From Torreya grandis (Eukaryota; Streptophyta; Pinopsida; Cupressales; Taxaceae), in the NCBI GenBank assembly GCA_037957365.1, contig JARHVA010000021.1, positions 1,617,001 to 1,681,000 of the forward strand: a stretch of 64,000 nucleotides of DNA, written 5' to 3'. Positions 57,966-64,000 of the stretch are shown here, piece after piece. The position numbers and the translations under genes were made by a program. Position 1 is the first letter of the stretch. Every line of letters starts with the position of its first letter. Below the pieces are notes generated by a model. The model was not told the DNA's origin. It ran no database searches and saw only the letters and a list, made by a program, of their open reading frames with translations.

Positions 57966-59931
57966 TGTTGTCCCTGAAGAATGCCACTCATTTTTGGGAT
58001 AACTTATAGATCAAAATCCTCTCTCCCCCTTTCAAAAATTGTTCTGAGCATTCAAGGTCAAAGGCTTCTACAGGTGGTTTCAGTCAAAAGAATCAATTTT
58101 TCAACACTTAGTCATTTTTTGAGACTGTTTCAGTGCCTTGGTTCAAATAGAAATCTCCATTGACAAACACCAGCAACAGGTTCAACAAGTTCATGGTTCA
58201 ATGGCTCGATTCAACCAAGCGATTTAACACTTTATTTCACTCGGGTGGTTCTTTCCCTTTGTTTCAGCATCTTTTGGTTCAATACTTAGTTCATCGGCTT
58301 GAACCATCGGCTTGAACCATTTATGGTTCAACCGATGGGTTCAACGTCTTGGTTCAATGTTTTGGTTCAAAGACATGGTTCAAAGGCAAGTTCAAAGGGG
58401 CGGTTCAATGCAAAAGGAAGAAGCCCGAAAGGACAATTTCAATCTAGAAAAATACCAAACAACAAAGCCGAAGGAATTGCCAAGGAAAGTGATGGGCCCG
58501 CAGACATCAAATTCACGATAATGAAATAACTATTGTTCTTTGAAGGCTTAAGCGCGGGCTCAAATGCATTCGAAAGCCAAAATGCCAAAGGGAGGAACCG
58601 CTGAGAGAAGGAGCGTAAAGAGCCAGTAAAGTTGGGAACGTATCTCGATAGCTCAAATCGTAGCAGGAAGAGGCAAAGCTGGAAAGGACAAAAGGTGGCC
58701 TCAGTCAAAGGAAGAACCAAGCCTGACTGAAGAGAAAAGCCTGTAGAAAAGCACCTGATTGAAAAGGACAAAGTGCAGCGGAATACGTCATGTGTCTTAT
58801 TATGGCTCAACAAAACGTGACAAGTGTTTACATCTTTCATGCAAGAGAAACAATTTTTGCCGCCCTTGCATCCTCGTTTCCTCTCCTCCAGGTTCAAGGG
58901 CGGCAATTTTTGCCGCCCTTACACGTTGAACTTCTCCAATATGCAAGGGCGGCAATTTTTGCCGCCCATACATTCCTTCTCTCCTCTTCTTCTCATGCAC
59001 TTTTGTCATGTAAAAGTGCATGCAATTTTATAATGTGTAATTACATGTAAAAAATCTAGAAAAATATCTCAAAAGTAAAAAATGACTCATCTTTGACTTA
59101 GATATTTTTATATTATAATCTTTTTAATTTTGAAGGTTTCTCCCTATAAGTATAGTGGAGACCTCTTTTGTAAATGGATCTCTGATAATTGAGAGCAAAA
59201 ACTCTGCTGAAATTGAGACACTTCTTGAGACTTTGTGCTCAACTTGTAAATCATATTTTGTGGAATGAATGAGAAGTAGGTTTATTTCAGACTTTGTGTT
59301 GAAGTTATCTGTGTTATTTAGGAAATAGTTCTTATGTCCTCTTTCCTGATAATCTCTTATTTGTTTGATTTAATAAGTAAAGTGTGTGTGTTGATATTAT
59401 CTGAGGATGTTTCTAAAAGATAAAAGAGAGACTTTGAGCTACTTTTATCTTTGTGATCCTTTTATCCTTTGTAGTTTTAGGCAAAGACTTTGTGCTTCAT
59501 TTCACTCTAAGGTTATACATATTCTGAATCAGTGAGGGAGACAACGGAAGACTTTGTGCTTATGTAGGTTTCTTTGTTAACTTTGTTACTTACTATAGGT
59601 GATTTTTTGCTCTACGCTGGATACCATTTTTGAAAGAAGAGGAATGTTGTTGGCCAACGACCAGGATTTCTCTCTCTTGTTCCTTGGACATCACCTCTGA
59701 AAAAAGAGAGGTGGATGATGTTATACCACCCAAGTATTATTTTTGGCTTAATTATATATATATATAGCGTATAAATATTCATAGGGAACCTCCCCTTGAT
59801 GAGAGGAGAGATTTACCTCGTCTATATCTGGTAAACCCACACTTTTCATGGCATAAATCTCCCTGTGCTGTGGTTGATATACCCATTTTGTCATCAGTTA
59901 GTTGATGACAAAATATTCACCCAATAGCTTT
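57966..59931 (+). repeat. 5' LTR of the Gag-protease element, about 1.96 kb
   Basis: Starts TGTTGTCCC. A region rich in GGTTCAA words lies at 58165-58410, the stem-loop module at 58840-58970 and a TATA-like ccctataagtatag near 59143. A U5-like part has five AGACTTTGTGCT-like words (about 59227, 59288, 59427, 59485, 59547). The 3' boundary is uncertain (59910-59932) because the second LTR's end lies outside the window. Confidence 0.75.
58840..58970. repeat. stem-loop module in the 5' LTR (three copies)
   Basis: Perfect palindromes GGGCGGCAA - short T loop - TTGCCGCCC occur at 58896-58920 and 58947-58967, and a decayed copy at about 58841-58870. Each contains TTTGCCGC. Confidence 0.9.
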
Positions 59932-59932
59932 T

Positions 59933-59951
59933 TGGCGACTCCATTGGGGAT
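59933..59951 (+). promoter_or_regulatory. primer binding site, tRNA-Arg type
   Basis: tggcgactccattgggga is complementary in pattern to the 3' end of plant tRNA-Arg (Tat/Ogre-type site). Confidence 0.7.
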
Positions 59952-60073
59952 TACGAATGTGCATTTTGAAGCCTCAAGCTTCAACTTGAAGCAGTTTCGG
60001 TCCCTTTTTCATTTGAAATCTGGCAACTCCACGCTACACAAGAAGCCTGAGATCTAAGGGTGTTTTTGACCCT

Positions 60074-60800
60074 GTGTTTGAGTTTGCACAGCAGAGCAAT
60101 TTTGATCTGTTTCCTCCACCACCTTTCCTCCAACGATCTAGGAGTCTTCTTCTTGACCTTATTGGGTCACCAACACAAGGTAGAGCTTCTTTTCCTGTTG
60201 CTAATAGTGCCCTGCCTATAAATACCCCACCAAGATTTGTTATCCTTCCATTTAATCGTCCTATCATAATGGCTCAAGGCCCATGGGGCAATTCCTTTGG
60301 TCCTTTTAATTTGACCCCACTCTTGCATGAACTACCTCGTAGTTCTAGAAAAAAATTTCCCAAGTTTTTGGTGACAAGATGGTTCATCTCGACGAGCATG
60401 TTGCCGCTTTCTCCATAGCATGTGGTGTAATCAGTGTGAAATTTGAGGATGTAGCAGTGAGACTTTTTGTAGAAACTCTACAAGGTGCTGCCAAAGATTG
60501 GTTTTTTCACCTTCAAGCTCAAACTATAACTGACTAAAATATGCTAAAGTCCAAATTTGAAGCTAGATTTAAACCCACTAAAGATGCACATGCCTTGTTA
60601 GCACAACTAACATAGATGAAAAAAGAATCCCAAGAACCCATGAGGGATTTCATAGCCAAATTCAACAAGTTAAGGAACCGGATTCCAACTGTTGCTCAGC
60701 CCACGCCAGAGAATCTTAAGTGCTTTTTTATTAACTCACAACTTCTCAAAGTAAGTTTCTTGTTGAGGTGAGCTGGCCCTATGGATCTCACATTGGCTTA
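60074..60800 (+). pseudogene. Ty3 Gag remnant of the Gag-protease element
   Basis: Starts MFEFAQQSNFDLFPPPPFLQ and shifts frame near 60360. Then comes the Gag capsid-like core: FVETLQGAAKDWFFHLQAQ, KSKFEARFKP and EPMRDFIAKFNKLR (60430-60700). Stops occur at about 60536, 60614 and 60770. The pattern L-GAA-DW followed by F-xxF is typical of plant Ty3 retrotransposon Gag domains. Confidence 0.75.
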
Positions 60801-60804
60801 AAAT

Positions 60805-61338
60805 TTGGCTACTGAGATTGAGGATGATCTTATCCTGGTAGGTAAGATTAGAAAAAACCCTAGTAAAAATAGATTCTCTTCATCTGCTGAAAGCTCTTCT
60901 ATAGGCACTACAGATCCTATGGTACAAAAATTAACAAATGAACTGATAGTTTTGAAGAGACAAATAACCCAAGGTACGTCTGCTCCTACCTACCAAGATA
61001 TGCCCAGGAGAACATTCCAAAATCAGCAATATCAGGGCAATGCTACCCAGAACCAAGGGCAACCAAGTCGCCTGCCTCCACCTCCAGGGAAACTGGCCAT
61101 TAAAGCAGCACCTACCAATTTAGCAATCAGTTATTTAGAGGCTGAACATGACTTTTCGCTCCAACCTCAGTTGGACCAACAAGATGACGCTAATCTCTTC
61201 GATGAGCAAGAAGAAGAATTAGCTGATGACTCTAATATTGATTTCCTAGATTACCAGAATGAAGTTGGAAGTAAAGGAGAAGGGTTGGATGGGTCCTATG
61301 CTATTTTAATCAGATCTCAAAACCAATCAACTCCATAA
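60805..61338 (+). pseudogene. C-terminal Gag region
   Basis: A 177-codon frame that begins MATEIEDDLILVGKIRKNPS, continuing the Gag after a stop. It is rich in Gln/Pro and then acidic (LFDEQEEELADDSNIDFLDY). No CCHC zinc knuckle is present, unlike most Gag proteins. It ends in a stop after QNQSTP, and the protease frame follows. Confidence 0.65.
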
Positions 61339-61374
61339 GATGACAAAGGGAAAGAAGCAGAAGAACCTTGACAA

Positions 61375-62202
61375 GTGGTCTCCATCACTAAACGAGGGAC
61401 TCCACTACCTCCTCAATCAAAAGATCAGGCAATTCACAAAAAAGTAAGTATCTCCAACCACCCCATACCTTCCACTTCTGTTGCTCAAACCAATGCCACA
61501 CCCACTAAAGACCCAGATGATGGACCCTCTTCCTCTGTCTCAAATTCTTTTCAATTATTTGATATAATTGATCACGCCAAGAAAACTAAGATTCAGATGA
61601 TAGAGATTGAGTATTTGAGAGCCAATCCTGAACAATTTGATAGGTTGGCGGGATATGTGAAAAATAATGCCATCCCCACAGGACAATATTCTTCAAAAGC
61701 CATTCATGACCCCCCCAAGGATAAATCCACTCAGAATAATCTTGTCATTTCTCCCCCTACTGCCTCTAGGAAAGTAGATCCTTTCTATGTTTCCCTATTT
61801 ATAAATGGTCGCAAGCTGAGCAATTGCATCATCGATTCTGGTACATCTGATAATGTCATGCCCGCCAAAGTGGTAGATTCCCTTGGTCTAACTTTGACTA
61901 AAACTTTTGGAAAGTGTTTTTCCATGGAAAACAAGCAAGTCCCACTCCTTGGTCAGATAAAAGATGCCCAATTTGCTTTTGCAGCTTTTCTAGAAAAGAG
62001 GATAAAAATGATGGTTCTAGTGGCCGATGTTCCAACCTCATATGGCATTCTGCTTGGATGGAACTTTTACATGGATGTCGGAGGGGAATTGAGCATGGAC
62101 TTGTCAGAGGCAAGAATCCCTGTGAAAGGCGTGATGCAGAGGTTGCTTCTTAAGAGAGAGGCAAAGTACGTGGTCACCCAAACGTTAGCCCTTGTGGCTT
62201 AA
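61375..62202 (+). pseudogene. retropepsin-like aspartic protease region (275 codons, open)
   Basis: Open for 275 codons with no stop until TAA at 62200-62202. The protease core reads FYVSLFINGRKLSNCIIDSG then TSDNVMPAKVVDSLGL: the D-S-G-T-S active site. LLGWNFYMDVGGELSMDL is the C-terminal part typical of Ty3 proteases. It appears to be the best-preserved frame of the element. No RT follows before the LTR. Confidence 0.75.
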
Positions 62203-62205
62203 ATT

Positions 62206-62890
62206 TTGTTTGAGTCCTCAGGTAGGGGTAATTATTTTTTGACCACAGAAGAGGTTCATGAAGAGCCTGTGAAAGTCCTTGAGAATGCCAACCAAAAAAT
62301 TGGTTCAGATGAAACAATGACAAGTGGCCTGATAGTGCCAATCAGTGGCAGGTGTCCAATGAGGACAATCAAATCAGGGGTTGGATGGAACTAGAAGAGC
62401 AACCAATTATGGTAGCTGACCATGCTACTGTGCGTCATGATCACGAAAAGGAGCTCTTCTCCAAGAAAATAAAGATTCATGGTTTTCGGATCAAAAGACA
62501 AGTCTTGCTGTGGGGCAAGAGGAGAAAACAAAAGGGAAGGCACATGAAATTGGTTTCCTGGTGGAGAGTTCCATTCACACATCATCAATTGTGAGGAGAA
62601 AATGGCCTCTTGCTGGTTTATTAGGACAAAGCATCATTGTCACTGCCTCTAAAGAGGCAGCATCTGAGGTACTTCAATTCTTGAAGTACTAAATAAATTC
62701 ACCTGTACATTTGTATATTTGTATAGTCTTTTGCTTTGTTTTGTTCATTTTATTTTCATTTTTGGAACCTTTTTTCTTGGGTAGCGTGACTCCGTAGCCC
62801 AATGGCACACTTCAAGGCACTGGAGATTCTGGATTCTACTCCCTTCAATCAATTTTTGCAATAGAAAGAAGTTTCCTAACTAGAGCCAGC
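62206..62890 (+). other. 3' untranslated region between protease and 3' LTR
   Basis: Only short broken frames (62206-62394 and 62510-62692). No RT, RNase H or integrase motif. A short purine tract (gcaatagaaagaag, 62860) precedes the LTR by about 15 bases. Confidence 0.6.
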
Positions 62891-64000
62891 TGTTGTCCCC
62901 GAAGAATGCCACTCATTTTTGGGACAACTTACAGATCAAAATCCTCTCTTCCCCTTTCAAAAATTGTTCTAAGCATTCAGGGTCAAAGGCTTCTATAGGT
63001 GGTTTCAGTCAAAAGAATCAGTTTTTCAACACTTAGTCATTTTCAGGACTGTTTCAGTGCCTTGGTTCAAATAGAAATCTCCATCAGCAAATACCAGCCG
63101 CAGGTTCAACAGGTTCATGGTTTAATGGCTTGATTCAACCAAGCGGTTCAACACTATTTCTCTCGAGTGGTTCTTTCCCTTTGTTTCAATGTCTTTTGGT
63201 TCAATACTTAGTTCATCAGGTTGAACCATTTATGGTTCAACCGATGGGTTCAATGTCTTGGTTCAACATTTTGGTTCAAAGACATGGTTCAAAGGCAAGT
63301 TCAAAGGGGCAGTTCAATGCAAAAGGAAGAAGCCCGAAAGGATAAGTTCAGTCTAGAAAAATACCAAATAGTAAAGCTGAAGGAATTGCCAAGGAAAGTG
63401 ATGAGCCCGCTGACGTCAAATTCATGGCAATGAAATAACTATTGTTATTTGAAGGCTTGAGCATGGGCCCAAATGCATTTGAAAGCCAAAACACCAAAGG
63501 GAAGAACCACTGAGAGAAGGAGCATAAAGATCTAGTAAAGCTGGGAACGTATCCTGATAGCTCAAATCACAGTACGAAGAGGCAAAGCTGGAAAGGGCAA
63601 AAGGTGGCCTCAGTCAAAGGAAGAACCAAGCCTGACTGAAGAGAAAATCTTGCGGAAAAGTCCCTGATTGAAAAGGACAAAGTGCAGTGGAATACGTCGT
63701 GTCATGTTATGGCTCAACAGAACGTGACAAGTGTTTACATCTTTCATGCAAGAGCGGCAATTTTTGCTGCCCTTGCATCCTTCATGCAAGAGCGGCAATT
63801 TTCGCTGCCCTTGCATCCTCGTTTCCTCTCTTCCAGGTGCAAGGGCAGTGATTTTTGCCGCCCTTACATGTTGAACTTCTCCAATATGCAAGGGCGGCAA
63901 TTTTTTCTGCCCATACATTCCTTCTCTCTTTTTCTTCTCATGCACTTTTGTCATGTAAAAGTGCATGCAATTTTGTAATGTGTAATTACATGTAAAAAAT
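62891..64000 (+). repeat. 3' LTR (partial; runs off the window)
   Basis: Matches 57966-59051 along 1.1 kb with scattered substitutions and small indels. It has four stem-loop copies where the 5' LTR has three. The remaining about 0.85 kb lies beyond the window. Confidence 0.85.

Larger units (their letters stand above)
57966..64000 (+). mobile_element. non-autonomous Ty3-type LTR element (Gag and protease only), cut by the window end
   Basis: 5' LTR about 57966 to about 59930 and a 3' LTR from 62891 to beyond 64000 share the start tgttgtccc. The primer site tggcgactccattgggga (59933) matches the 3' end of a plant tRNA-Arg type, as in the Tat/Ogre group. The 2.96-kb internal region encodes Gag and a retropepsin but no reverse transcriptase, RNase H or integrase. 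It would need enzymes from another element. Frameshifts and stops show it is now also damaged. Confidence 0.85.

Noticed and set aside
58439..58906. 155-codon minus-strand frame in the Ty3-type LTR
   Set aside because: Antisense to LTR sequence and disrupted in the 3' LTR; no domain.
58840..58970. Regularly repeated palindromes as a CRISPR array
   Set aside because: Plant nuclear context with LTR location; too few units and spacers are not unique protospacer-like sequences.
62785..62855. tRNA-like stretch (tagcccaatggca, ggattctactcc) before the 3' LTR
   Set aside because: A- and B-box-like words are about 35 bases apart, too close for a tRNA, and the stems do not pair. At most a decayed relic.

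Overview
The window looks like a nuclear chromosome segment of a seed plant, most likely a gymnosperm. It is AT-rich, has GT-AG introns, and is mostly decayed plant retrotransposons. Its one clear host gene is stretched over about 25 kb by a 19-kb intron full of repeats, which is typical of conifer-like genomes. The organism call is inference; no species-diagnostic marker is present.

The host gene (4764-29543, + strand) has nine exons coding for about 450 residues. The protein belongs to the DUF3326 family, a domain of unknown function shared by cyanobacteria and plants. A Ser/Arg-rich leader resembling a chloroplast transit peptide precedes the conserved domain. All eight introns are phase 0. 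Intron 2 (3.2 kb) holds a 334-bp tandem duplication. Intron 4 (19.1 kb) holds a LINE, a likely old solo LTR, two further LTR elements, a satellite-like array and an exact 164-bp duplication. Intron 5 holds a 27-bp minisatellite that keeps the exon-5 reading frame open.

Upstream, 1-4270 (- strand) is a decayed L1-type LINE, head to head with the gene. Downstream, 29.5-36.7 kb holds a tandem LTR-internal-LTR-internal arrangement on the - strand. Its internal region has an unrecognised reading frame with a 225-bp duplication. 39.9-41.6 kb has a decayed Ty3-type protease fragment (-), and 42.7-44.06 kb has the zf-RVT and RNase H end of another LINE (-).

44.06-50.03 kb is a Ty1-copia pair (+). 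The first copy has two LTRs; the second is fused to the 3' LTR by a deletion. Both copies lack the integrase core at the same place. 50.0-57.9 kb is repeat-derived sequence with a decayed unrecognised - strand frame, an array of stem-loops and G-box-containing repeats.

57,966-64,000 is a Ty3-type, non-autonomous LTR element (+) running off the window. It has about 1.96-kb LTRs, a tRNA-Arg-like primer binding site, and a Gag plus protease but no reverse transcriptase or integrase. Its LTRs carry GGGCGGCAA/TTGCCGCCC stem-loops in differing copy number.

I found no intact transposon, rRNA, convincing tRNA or CRISPR array. Apart from the DUF3326 gene, nearly all coding sequence is broken mobile-element sequence.
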